64,000 nucleotides of DNA from Trifolium pratense (Eukaryota; Streptophyta; Magnoliopsida; Fabales; Fabaceae): positions 5,602,001 to 5,666,000 of the forward strand of contig NC_060064.1 of NCBI RefSeq assembly GCF_020283565.1, given 5' to 3'. The notes under the pieces were generated by a model that saw only the letters and a program-made list of their open reading frames with translations, made no database searches and had not been told where the DNA came from. Both the position numbers and the translations under genes were made by a program. Positions 20,470 through 30,600 of this stretch are shown here, one piece after another (the stretch's first letter is position 1; every line of letters begins with the position of its first letter).

Positions 20470-21162
20470 ATGGCCGATAACAAACAACCACAATTGAACG
20501 GTGCCTACTATGGCCCTGCCATTCCACCACCGGCACAACCCCGCTACAGCCATCACCGAAGTAGAAGCTGTTGTTCATGTCTCTTCGGTTTCCTTTGGAA
20601 GCTCCTAGTCGCACTCATCGTTCTAGCTGGCCTCGCAGTTCTTATCTTCTATCTCGTTGTTCAACCACGCTCCTTCAAATTCTATGTCACGGAAGCTAAT
20701 CTAAATAAATTCGAATACACAAACAACACATTACACTATGATATGGTGCTCAACTTCACTGCCCGGAATCCAAACAAAAAGCTCAGTATCTACTACGACA
20801 AAGTGGAGGCTCGAGCATTCTACGAAGGGGAAAGGTTTGCAAATGTCGATGTGATCACACATATGAACTCGTTTCGCCAATACAAGAAAAGCAGCGATCC
20901 CATGAGCGGTGTTTTCTCGGGACAACAGTTGTTAATGCTAGACAATGGTCAAGTCTCTGAGTTCAACGAAGATAAGAATATTGGAGTTTATGATATCTAT
21001 GTGAAGCTCTACTTCAGAATTAGGTTTAGACTCGGGGATTTGATATCGGGTAATTACAAGCCCAAGGTGAAATGTCACCTCAAAGTTCCATTGACTTCGA
21101 ACAATACCACCGCAACCTTCACTCGACTTGTGCCTACCAAGTGCGATGTTGATTTCTACTAA
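20470..21162 (+). CDS. N6: NDR1/HIN1-like (NHL) membrane protein, 230 aa
   Basis: Intact paralogue of N5. MADNKQPQLNGAYYGP N-terminus, RSRSCCSC before a membrane helix at about 43-65, then the LEA_2 domain with ARNPNKKLSIYYDK, ANVDVITHMNSFRQYKKSS, SGVFSGQQLLML and C-terminus TRLVPTKCDVDFY. Asn-x-Thr sites NNT and NFT lie beyond the helix. Predicted location: plasma membrane or endomembrane with the LEA_2 domain outside the cytosol, by analogy with NHL3 and NHL10. Start chosen by family alignment; an in-frame upstream ATG at 20362 falls in the leader. Its promoter is closest to that of N7, suggesting N6 and N7 are a recent duplicate pair. Confidence 0.94.
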   Translation: MADNKQPQLNGAYYGPAIPPPAQPRYSHHRSRSCCSCLFGFLWKLLVALIVLAGLAVLIFYLVVQPRSFKFYVTEANLNKFEYTNNTLHYDMVLNFTARNPNKKLSIYYDKVEARAFYEGERFANVDVITHMNSFRQYKKSSDPMSGVFSGQQLLMLDNGQVSEFNEDKNIGVYDIYVKLYFRIRFRLGDLISGNYKPKVKCHLKVPLTSNNTTATFTRLVPTKCDVDFY

Positions 21163-21740
21163 CTACCCATCTAATCGTTTTCTTGGCACAATAGTATTAA
21201 TCGGGATTTGGTTTCTTTACGCTTTTGTTATTGTTTCTATATTGTGTAGGTGATATATGTTGCTATTTTATTCATTCTTTGATTGTATATTAACGATCAT
21301 ACCTTCTATATATGCAATAAAACAAATATTATTTTCTTTAGTTTTCTGGATTTGTCTCTGTTATTAATTAATTTAATTTAATCTAGACCATCAATCCTAA
21401 TATAATAAGACTCGTTAGTTTTAAATGAGTGAGCACAACATATAGATTGATTATCAGTTTTTGATAAAAGTAGTCAGAAGTAATAACAATGACAAATAAA
21501 TGCCAACTGAACATAAAGAGCACATGAATGATGAAATCCCAAATGATCATCTGCACGTTGATCTATGTTAAACAAAATTGCATTAACATCTATGTAGTCC
21601 ATCATTTATATAATTGCAAAAATATTATAACTCACTCATATAGGATAAATAAATTGTTTCAGAAATGAGTACTAAAGTATGAGGTTTTTACTTTGAACTA
21701 ATTAAAGTAGTGAAAAAAATTAGAATAAACCTTTAGTAAA
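21163..21740. other. N6 3'UTR and spacer
   Basis: The first ~200 bp match the N5 3' region. Nothing else recognised. Confidence 0.45.
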
Positions 21741-22060
21741 AGAAATATTGATCTTTGTGTTGGGTCATCACGAGGGGCTGGGCAGCTCGGGGATCATCCA
21801 CATTGTGCTCAAGAACAACTTCACAAGTGAGTTGAACACCACACTTTAACCCAAAACCTTAAGGTGTTAAGTTCATGGGTCCTCTTATTTATAAAGTGTT
21901 CAACCTCCACTTTTCTAAACAATATGAGACTTAACTACTCACACTTAACCCAACACTTTGAAGTTTTGTCCATCCTAGCTTCCTTGTATAACAACATGTC
22001 AAATCACCTGGATGTGTGTCCTCCTACAAACACCCATCTCTAAAAATAACTCGAACAATC
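21741..22060 (-). repeat. LTR-like retrotransposon relic
   Basis: On the minus strand the sequence reads TGTTGGGTTAAGTGTGAGTA ... ACTTTATAAATAAGAGGACC ... GTTCAACTCACTTGTGAAG, with a TATA-like box followed by a leader, resembling copia-type LTRs. No matching partner, PBS or target duplication was found. Confidence 0.4.
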
Positions 22061-22559
22061 CTATGATCCCCTAGTCAAAAAATTACTTTCGTTTTCAATA
22101 AGTACAATATTAATAATATTTTTTCTATTTTACCATTTAATTATATCAAAAGAATAATTCTTGTGTGGTCACAAGAATTTAGGACTATTTAATTAGACAT
22201 GCACAAAAAAAAAAATACTAATAACATATATTTATAAAATTATTATATGATGTATATTTTTTGCATATGTCCAATCTGGATTGGGTGCAGTCAGCATCTT
22301 TGACTGAATGCATTTAGTTGAATTCAAATCATTTGATTAAGATCAGATAGCTTAGATTTAACATCAGAATTTTAAATGTTTTAAAAAGTCAAATACTGCA
22401 TTTAAATCTGAACTGATTGATTTTAATTAAACGACTCTGAGTGCATATTGCACTCAAACGCGATGATAACCGACTACTTGCAATCCATTTCCAAATGTTA
22501 TGTCTAAATCTGTGTGACCATCAAAAAATTATTCCATCCACACATGATGACAAGATCAA

Positions 22560-22918
22560 ATATCTTTTTTATTACTAAAACAAAAAGAATGTCAAAGTCA
22601 TGGATAACTTCCGTATGTTTGTTTCTTTCCTGGATGTTTCGGGCAACATGGGAAGGAAACTCAGTTTATACTTGATAAATTATAATGCAAACTTTACACA
22701 ATGTCAAAACCATTTGCCATATTCATATATAGCTTCCTAATTAATTAACCACAATTATATATGACAAATACTCAACACGCTCACGTACTTACAACCGCGT
22801 TATCCAATAAAATCTCCAATCATTTTCCTTAATTACACACTACGTTTTATTTTACATTTCATTTCACTAGAACTTGTCACATTAAAAACCTCAATTCTTG
22901 TGTTCATTTTCTCATAAC
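22560..22918 (+). promoter_or_regulatory. Promoter and leader of N7, TATA box degraded
   Basis: Matches the N6 promoter. The 33-bp block is intact (22773-22805, with CCGCGT), but where the paralogues have CTATATATA this copy reads TTCCTTAATTACACAC, so the TATA box is lost. The leader TTCATTTTCTCATAACATGG is kept. Confidence 0.65.
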
Positions 22919-23014
22919 ATGGCCGATAACAAGCAACCACAATTGAACGGTGGCTACTACGGCCCCGCCGTTCCACCACCAGCACAACCTCGCCCCCGCC
23001 ACAACCGAAGTAGA

Positions 23015-23029
23015 AGTTGTTGTTGTTGT
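23015..23029. repeat. (GTT)n microsatellite at the insertion site
   Basis: AGTTGTTGTTGTTGT encodes consecutive cysteines in N7. The terminal GTTGT (23025-23029) is the target duplication copied at 34539-34543. Confidence 0.85.
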
Positions 23030-24159
23030 TGATGAAGTATCAAAGTAAGTATATAATTATCGTATCCACAGGGATTGTTCCGAATCAAATACGAGTAAAT
23101 TGGATCATATAAAAGTAATTTGCAATAAAATAAATGGGGGGGAAGTGTTCAGATTTCAGACTTGAGAAAGTAAATGACAAGAAAATAAGGTTTTCTTTCA
23201 AGATGCGAAGGCGATTGGACCTTTTCGGTTCATCTGGTCACTATTGTCTCGGATATCTCATGCGTATTAACAAATTACAAACTTAGTTCCATGATTCGAT
23301 TAAAATAAATAACTATGTCCAATGTCTTGGTACATAGTCCTCTCAATTGATTATCAATCCCTAATGTCTTAGGATGACCTATAATCAATTGAGGTTTGTT
23401 CCCTTTAATCCTTGAATTCACAATCAACAAACCTATATGTCTAAAGAATAAGTTAATTGTACAATTATCTCTAGGTCAATCAATTCGTTTCTAATGTCTT
23501 AGTAAACAAACAATTATAATCATCAAACAATTCGCGCCGTTGTATAAAGCATTAAGAACAAGAGATAATAGAATGAAACTAACTTCGTAATTATATTAAA
23601 ACATCATATGAAATTCATGGTTCAAGACAATAATAACTAGAATCCCCTAGGATCCAATCATAGAGTTTAGTTACTCATAATCATAGTAATAACAATAATT
23701 AGAGTGAAAGAATTCATTACAATGAAGAACAAAGAAGAAATTCGTGCTCTGATCTTGATCTCAAAAGTGCCTCTGTCGCCGTCAAAACTGTCTAACCCTA
23801 ATTCTGAACAGAAAAAGTATATATATAGTGTAATCTGCGTACCGGCGCCCCGCGCCAGCCCGTCTGCGCGCCGCGCAGACTGACAGAATCCTCAGGCAAT
23901 TCTAGCATCGTTTCTGCGCGGCGCGCCAGCTTGGCAGAATCTACAGACACTTCTAGCAGCTTCTGGGCGCGGCGCGTGATGCTTCCTTGGTCTAGGCGCA
24001 GTACACTTCTATTCCTTCACTTTTTGGCCTCAAATCCTTGTGTTCCGAGCATTCTTGTCATGATTCTTTTCCTCTTTATTCTTGCATAAAAACATACTAA
24101 ATGCTATCTAGAAATGCCCTAAAATGTGGTTAAAACATAGTAATGACGTGAAGTCATCA
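23030..24159 (-). repeat. 3' LTR of the Athila element
   Basis: 1130 bp, identical to 33409-34538. It contains a GC-rich tract of diverged units (23838-23998), each with a CGCGCC/GGCGCG core followed by an ACAGAATC-type tail. Confidence 0.95.
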
Positions 24160-24172
24160 CAACCCCAAACTT
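24160..24172 (-). other. Polypurine tract
   Basis: Minus strand AAGTTTGGGGTTG immediately before the TGATGA start of the 3' LTR. Purine-rich and in the right place for plus-strand priming. Confidence 0.8.
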
Positions 24173-25405
24173 GAACTTTTCCTTGTCCTCAAGGAATACC
24201 TTCATCCATCGGAAAACCTGGCACTATCTTTACAGCTTAATTCAAATACATCAGAATCAGTCAAGTCAATCATACACATGCAACATTTCAAAGATCATCC
24301 CTATTATCAATATACTCGCACACAAATGAACATTGGAAAAATCAAGAACTTCTCACAAATATTGACCAAACAATAATCACTTCACTCCCTCACATTCTCT
24401 CCTGTTATGCATTGTTAAATTCACTCAATCAACACATACATAGCCATTCTACCATATGCTTGCAAACATTCTAACAATCGATCGACATGCATAAAAATTC
24501 ACACCTTTAGAGGACTTGAGGGTTATAACGGGGCTTAGGTTTTTAGGGTGGATATTTTTTTTGGATGGTAAGCAGAAAAACTTGGAGTTTTAAGGATCAC
24601 CTATTTACATGATTGGATATTTATTCAAACATCTTCCCCAAAAATCAAGAATTGTTATACTAGAGAACCTTTTTCATTTCTTCTTCTTTTTTTTTTGAAG
24701 AGATTCATTTACATTCTCTCTTGGTGTCATTTTTTTTCTTTCTTTTTTTTTTTTTTCACTATATTTTCAAAATATTTTTCTTTTTGGTTCTCTAGTACCC
24801 CACCCCAAACTTCATCAGTTGCTAATACCAAAAGCAACCCCAAACTTAATGATGAGCAATGTGCTCGAGTCATAAGTTATGATCTAACTCCAAGAAAATC
24901 ATCTTTTTTTTTTTTTTATAGTTTCAAAACTTGGGTTGTCAAACAAACAAAATTTTTCATTCGGCTCAAATGGGGTTAACGAAAGATATAACATTTTTAA
25001 AGGTGGCTTCAACAAGGCTCAAGGTACCAAACAACGTGCCTCGGTGTGTAATTCAGAGCAATCAATCAATTAAGAGAACAAAAGCAAGTTCTAGAGAATT
25101 AGCTAAGTTGTGGAATCTCTCATAACACGAAAAAGTTATGTGTTTGGGCTCGAAAACTCACGGCTAGGCCGGATTATCGAGTGGTCAATGTTTGAGAAAC
25201 TTCCTCAATTTTTCTAATTATCATAAAATATAACAAGCAATTAACACAGAGACTCACAAATCATATCGCATGGATGGTAACACAGATGATCCTTAATGAC
25301 ATTTAAACAAAACTATTCTGAAGTGCACAAGTTTTCAAACAGACACAAGCATTCATAAAAGACAAAAACAAATTCAAGTTGAAGGGATTAAGTAGTACCA
25401 TAGAG
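24173..25405 (-). other. Athila 3' untranslated region
   Basis: Between the third ORF and the polypurine tract. Contains long T-rich/A-rich runs (24685-24760, 24907-24918) and no supported ORF. Confidence 0.6.
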
Positions 25406-26845
25406 TCAATGCGGATGGGACGATCCGCTCCCATCACGTCGATCTCCGAGGCCCAGGTCCGCCTCATCAAACATACTTCTCTCCTGATATGCAGCATAAT
25501 CCTGTGGCCATCTCTCTACCTCATCCAACTGTCTGGCTGCTCGCTGGGCATTCTCAATCGCATGTTGCGCCTGTAGTCGTGCCAAAGTGCTGTATCGAGG
25601 GTACAAGGGAGGTGGTCTGAAATTCGCTTCCCTTGCCCTGGCCTCCTGGTAAATAATGGACTGATCACCATAGTAAGTGTGAGGCACGTCGACTGCACGA
25701 CCAATAGCCAGCTGTAACATCAAAGCCGAAACATCGTCTTCGGTATAAGGATGGCGAGGCATCTCTTGTGGTTGTTGCTGAGTTGGATGCTCGCCACTCT
25801 CATAACGGTCGATTTCCGCCATCTCCTCATCCTCCTCTTCTCGCAGCTCCTCAGGACCTCCCCTTGCTCTCACAACAACAGGACCATCGTCCAAGCCATT
25901 AAAGTACCGCAAGGTCATTCCCCTGATAGGCTTGAAACGTGTATCCAACTCAATTTCAGGAACATGGTTGTGTTGGCATAAAGCCGTAATGAGATTGCAA
26001 TGTGCTAAACGGAAGATTGCCTGCCCATGGTTAGCAATTTTTCTTATGCTCTTATTTAACAACTGCCCCAAGTTAATGTCCCATTTCTTCATGATTGTCA
26101 TCACTATCATTGCATTCTCTACCTGAAACTCTGAAGAATTAGACACAGGTACCACATTGTGCACAACAAACTCAGCCCAAGCACGAGCGACTGGCCGGAA
26201 ATGTTGCAAATCAATCTTGGATGGGAACTCTCCTCCACTATACTTCATCCATGGAGTTCCCGGTCGACCCACGAAATCTCTTATTTCTCGTCGTCGTACT
26301 TCAGGCCATTGCGCAAAGGTAATTGATTCATTTTCATAAATACATCTTGCCGGAATGCTAGCTTCTAAAAACTCATTTATAGCCAAAGCAGAGAAGTCGA
26401 CCATAACACCTCTAACATAAGCCTTATCAGTGTGTACATCAAAAGACTCTTTCCTAGCATTAGCATAAAATTCCCGAACTAATTGTGCATTCCCTATCAC
26501 ATTATCCTTAAGCATCAGATTATTAAATTTCAGCCAATTCCTTCTATGTAGTTCATTATAAATTGCCGGAACTGCCTTCATCTCATCACTAAACCCTTTC
26601 TCCTGAGTGAAACCAAAAGATTGTATTTGATTATACCTGGTCTTTCGATCCTCCCGATAGAACACATCACTCCATGTCGTGTCCTGTGGGTTGTTGGCTC
26701 GAAATATTTCCGCATAGGACAGTTGTTGTTGTTGTTGAGAGTTGCCTCCTTCATCCATGGATTTTCCTCTATTACTCTTCTTCCTTGCTCTTGGTTCTTC
26801 CTCCTGTTGTGTCACCTTCTTCTTCCCAGTATTGGACCTCCCCAT
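25406..26845 (-). CDS. Athila third ORF, 479 aa ('putative plant transposon protein' type)
   Basis: Lies downstream of pol, in the position sometimes called env-like in Athila and Calypso elements. N-terminus strongly basic (GKKK, RARKKSNRGK), possibly a nuclear signal. The conserved core runs at about residues 95-300 (RNWLKFNNLM, REFYANARKE, VRGVMVDFSA, RRREIRDFVGRPG, HNVVPVSNSSEF, MKKWDINLGQ). It is followed by an acidic stretch (REEEDEEMAEID) and a Gln/Arg-rich tail. I see no signal peptide or convincing membrane segment, so a true envelope glycoprotein is unlikely; function unknown. The frame is open from ATG to stop, as expected for a young element. Confidence 0.85.
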   Translation of the reverse strand: MGRSNTGKKKVTQQEEEPRARKKSNRGKSMDEGGNSQQQQQLSYAEIFRANNPQDTTWSDVFYREDRKTRYNQIQSFGFTQEKGFSDEMKAVPAIYNELHRRNWLKFNNLMLKDNVIGNAQLVREFYANARKESFDVHTDKAYVRGVMVDFSALAINEFLEASIPARCIYENESITFAQWPEVRRREIRDFVGRPGTPWMKYSGGEFPSKIDLQHFRPVARAWAEFVVHNVVPVSNSSEFQVENAMIVMTIMKKWDINLGQLLNKSIRKIANHGQAIFRLAHCNLITALCQHNHVPEIELDTRFKPIRGMTLRYFNGLDDGPVVVRARGGPEELREEEDEEMAEIDRYESGEHPTQQQPQEMPRHPYTEDDVSALMLQLAIGRAVDVPHTYYGDQSIIYQEARAREANFRPPPLYPRYSTLARLQAQHAIENAQRAARQLDEVERWPQDYAAYQERSMFDEADLGLGDRRDGSGSSHPH

Positions 26846-27649
26846 GTTAAGGTTGAATGTGGTTTAGAGGGTGGAATTGAAATTTTCGAGTAAGGGTTTT
26901 GGGTGGTTGGAAAATTGAAATTTTGTGAGTTCTTGAGGTTTTGGGTTGGTTGAAGGCTTGGTTATGGTATGGGTTTAAGGTTTTGAAGAGTGTTCAGATG
27001 GTTTATGGTGGTAATTTCGTGTGGGTGTGGTGATTTAGGAAGAAATTTTTTTGTTTTGGGGGTTAGGGTTTTGAAAGAATTTGGTGGATTTGTGGTTGGA
27101 TTGGTGGAATTTGAAAGTGTTTAAGGTTGATTGAGGGTGTATAAGTGTTGGGTTAGAGATTTTGTGAGTTGTTTTTGGGTGTTAATGGAAGTTTGGTAAT
27201 GGGTGGAGAAGAAGAAGATGGGTTTTACGGTGGTGAGGTTTGAAGAAGAAGAAGAATGACTCAATGTTTTGGTTTTCTTTCCCCTTAACTCGTGCCTGCG
27301 CCGCGCGCCATACAGTCTGCGCTTCGCGCAGCACAACAGAATCCACAGGCTTTTCTGGACACCTCTGGGCGCGCCGCGCCGATTCTCTGCGCTGGAGCGT
27401 GTCAAGTCAGTGTTTACAGGCCTTTCTAGGCCTCTCCTGGCGCCTGGGCGTGCCTGTCTCTTTGACTCCACTTCCGCACTTGCTTAACCTGCAACCACAA
27501 CTAAGGCATAACATAAATAGACATTAGTAACAATTAAAAACCTTGGGTTGACTCCCAAGCAGCGCTCGCTTAACGTCCATAGCTTCGACGGTCCGTGGCC
27601 AAAAGGCCACGCGCTTGTTTAACGTCCCGAGGCTTGACGCTCCATAAGA
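26846..27649 (-). other. pol-ORF3 spacer with GC-rich LTR-like units
   Basis: Non-coding in the element's sense. The block 27290-27460 carries CGCGCGCC/GGCGCGCC cores with ACAGAATCCACAGGC tails, the same units found just upstream of the LTR TATA box. Minor open frames on both strands here lack family support. Confidence 0.65.
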
Positions 27650-30600
27650 TCATTCATCATCAAATAGCATCGCCACCTTGTGGCGATTGAACTCTCCTCC
27701 TTTGTAGATCTTCAGTCTTTGTCCATTAACCTTAAAGGACCTATCTTCCTCTCCTGGTGTAAAGATTTCCACAGCCCCATGTGGAAAAACTTCCTTTACA
27801 ACAAATGGTCCAGACCATCGAGATCTCAATTTCCCGGGAAATAGTTGTAACCGAGAATTGAACAACAAGACTTGTTGTCCTTTATGAAACTCCTTACTTA
27901 CCAAGCCTTTATCATGATACCTTTTTGTTCTGGCTTTGTAAATAACGGCATTTTCATAAGCTTGTTGCCGCCACTCTTCGAGTTCATTCAACTTTAGCAA
28001 TCTTTTCTCACCTGCCAAACCTGCATCAAAGTTAAGAAATTTAACAGCCCAATATGCTTTATGTTCTAATTCAACCGGCAAATGGCACGCCTTGCCATAA
28101 ACCAATTGATACGGAGATAACCCAAGATGAGTCTTGAAAGCAGTTCTATAAGCCCAAAGTGCGTCATTCAGCTTCATCGACCAATCTTTTCTTGAAGAAG
28201 AAACCGTCTTCTCAAGGATTTGCTTCAATTGACGGTTTGACACTTCAACTTGTCCGCTTGTTTGAGGATGGTACGGGGTAGCCACTTTATGCTTCACATT
28301 GTACTTTTCCAACAGATTATCCAAATATTTGTTGCAAAAGTGTTTACCCCCATCGCTAATAAGGACTCTAGGCACACCAAACCGCGTAAAAATATTATTC
28401 TTAATAAACTTTACCACGGTATGGGCATCATTAGCTGGACAAGCAATGGCTTCAACCCATTTTGTAACATAATCCACACATACCAAAATATGGAGGTTAG
28501 ACTTTGAAGATGGGAAAGGTCCCATAAAGTCAATCCCCCAACAATCAAACGGTTCCACCTCAAGCATTTCATTCAGCGGCATCTCATTTCTCTTTGACAC
28601 ATTGCCGGTTCTTTGGCAGTTATCACACCTTTTAACAAACTCCACGCAATCTTTGAATAGTGTTGGCCAAAAGAAACCGCTTTGAAGAATTTTAGCCGCA
28701 GTCCTTTGTCCACTATGGTGTCCACCATAAGGAGCACTATGGCAATGCCACATTATACTTTGTGCCTCCTCCTCATCAACACATCTCCGGATCACACCAT
28801 CTTGCCCCACCTTGAAAAGGTATGGATCATCCCAAAAGTAGAAGTTAGCATCTCTAAAAAACTTTTTCTTTTGTTGATAAGAGTACTCTTCCGGAATCTC
28901 ATTACCGACCTTAAAGTTTGCCATATCGGCGAACCAAGGCCTTTTTGAAATCATTAAAAGTTTTTCATCCGGAAAGTCCTCATTGATGCACTTCTCCTTT
29001 ATAGTCACCATGGGATTATCCAACCTTGACAAGTGGTCAGCCACCACATTTTCTACTCCCTTTTTGTCCTTAATTTCCAAATCAAATTCTTGCAAGAGTA
29101 GTATCCACCTCAAGAGCCTAGGCTTTGAATCCCCTTTTGTTAAGAGGTACTTAAGTGCTGAATGATCTGAAAACACAACAACTTTGGAACCAATTAAGTA
29201 AGAGCGAAATTTTTCCAAGGCAAACACTATTGCGAGCAATTCTTTTTCAGTGGTGGTATAATTGATTTGATTTTCATTCAAAACCTTGCTCGCATAGTAT
29301 ATGGCATGGAAAAACTTCTCATGTCGTTGGCCAAGAACCGCTCCAACCGCATAATCACTTGCATCACACATTAGTTCAAATGGGAGGTCCCAATTAGGTG
29401 TAATGATTATGGGCGCGGTGACCAACTTTTCTTTGATAACAACAAAAGCTTTCAAACAATCATCATCAAATTTAAAGTCATTTTCCTTCACAAGGAGGTT
29501 GCTTAAGGGCTTTGCTATCTTGGAGAAGTCTTTTATGAAACGCCGATAGAAACCGGCATGTCCTAAAAAGCTTCTCACTCCCTTAACATTTACGGGAGGA
29601 GGCAAATCCTTAATAACCTCTATCTTTGCTTGGTCAACTTGAATGCCTTTTGAAGAGATTTTGTGCCCAAGCACAATTCCTTCTTTTACCATAAAATGAC
29701 ATTTTTCCCAATTCAAAACTAAATTGGTACTTATGCATCTCTTCAAAACAGCATTCAAATTAGCTAAGCAATGATCAAAGGATTTTCCGAAAACAGAGAA
29801 ATCATCCATAAATACCTCAATTGAGTTCTCCATCATGTCAGCAAAAATAGATAACATACACCGCTGAAACGTAGCCGGTGCGTTGCATAGTCCAAACGGC
29901 ATCCTCCGGTAAGCAAATACTCCAAATGGGCATGTAAATGCCGTCTTCTCTTGATCTGCCGGATCCACCACAATCTGATTATAACCAGAGTATCCATCCA
30001 AAAAGCAATAATAAGCCTGCCCCGCAAGCCTTTCTAGCATTTGATCCATGAATGGAAGAGGGAAGTGATCTTTTCTTGTTGCCAGGTTGAGTCTTCGATA
30101 ATCGATGCACATCCTCCATCCGGTTACGGTGCGAGTTGGAATTAATTCATTTTTCTCATTCCTCACAACCGTCATACCACCCTTTTTAGGGACCACATGA
30201 ACTGGACTCACCCAAGCACTATCTGAAATTGGATAAATCATACCTGCCTTTAGGAGTTTAAGAACCTCCTTTTTCACTACCTCCTTCATGGTTGGATTGA
30301 GTCTTCTTTGAGGTTGCACCACGGGTTTATATTCGTCCTCCATTTTTATCTTATGCATACAAAATCCTGGACTAATTCCCTTCAAATCCTCAATGCTCCA
30401 ACCCATGGCTTCTTTGTTCTCTCGCAACACTCTTACTAGCTTCTCCGCTTCAAGTGAACTCAACTCACTACTTATGATTGCCGGTTGTGAAGAATCTTCC
30501 CCTAAGAAAACATATTTTAAATGAGAGGGAAGTTCCTTCAACTCGGGAACAACAACTTTTGAATCTTCTCCAACACTTTCCTTCTCTACTACCGCATACA

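Noticed and set aside
25406..26845. Athila third ORF as a true viral envelope protein
   Set aside because: No signal peptide, transmembrane segment or glycoprotein features seen. Called 'env-like' only by position.
27121..27471. Arg-rich open frame in the pol-ORF3 spacer
   Set aside because: Produced by GC-rich repeated units; no domain and no counterpart elsewhere.
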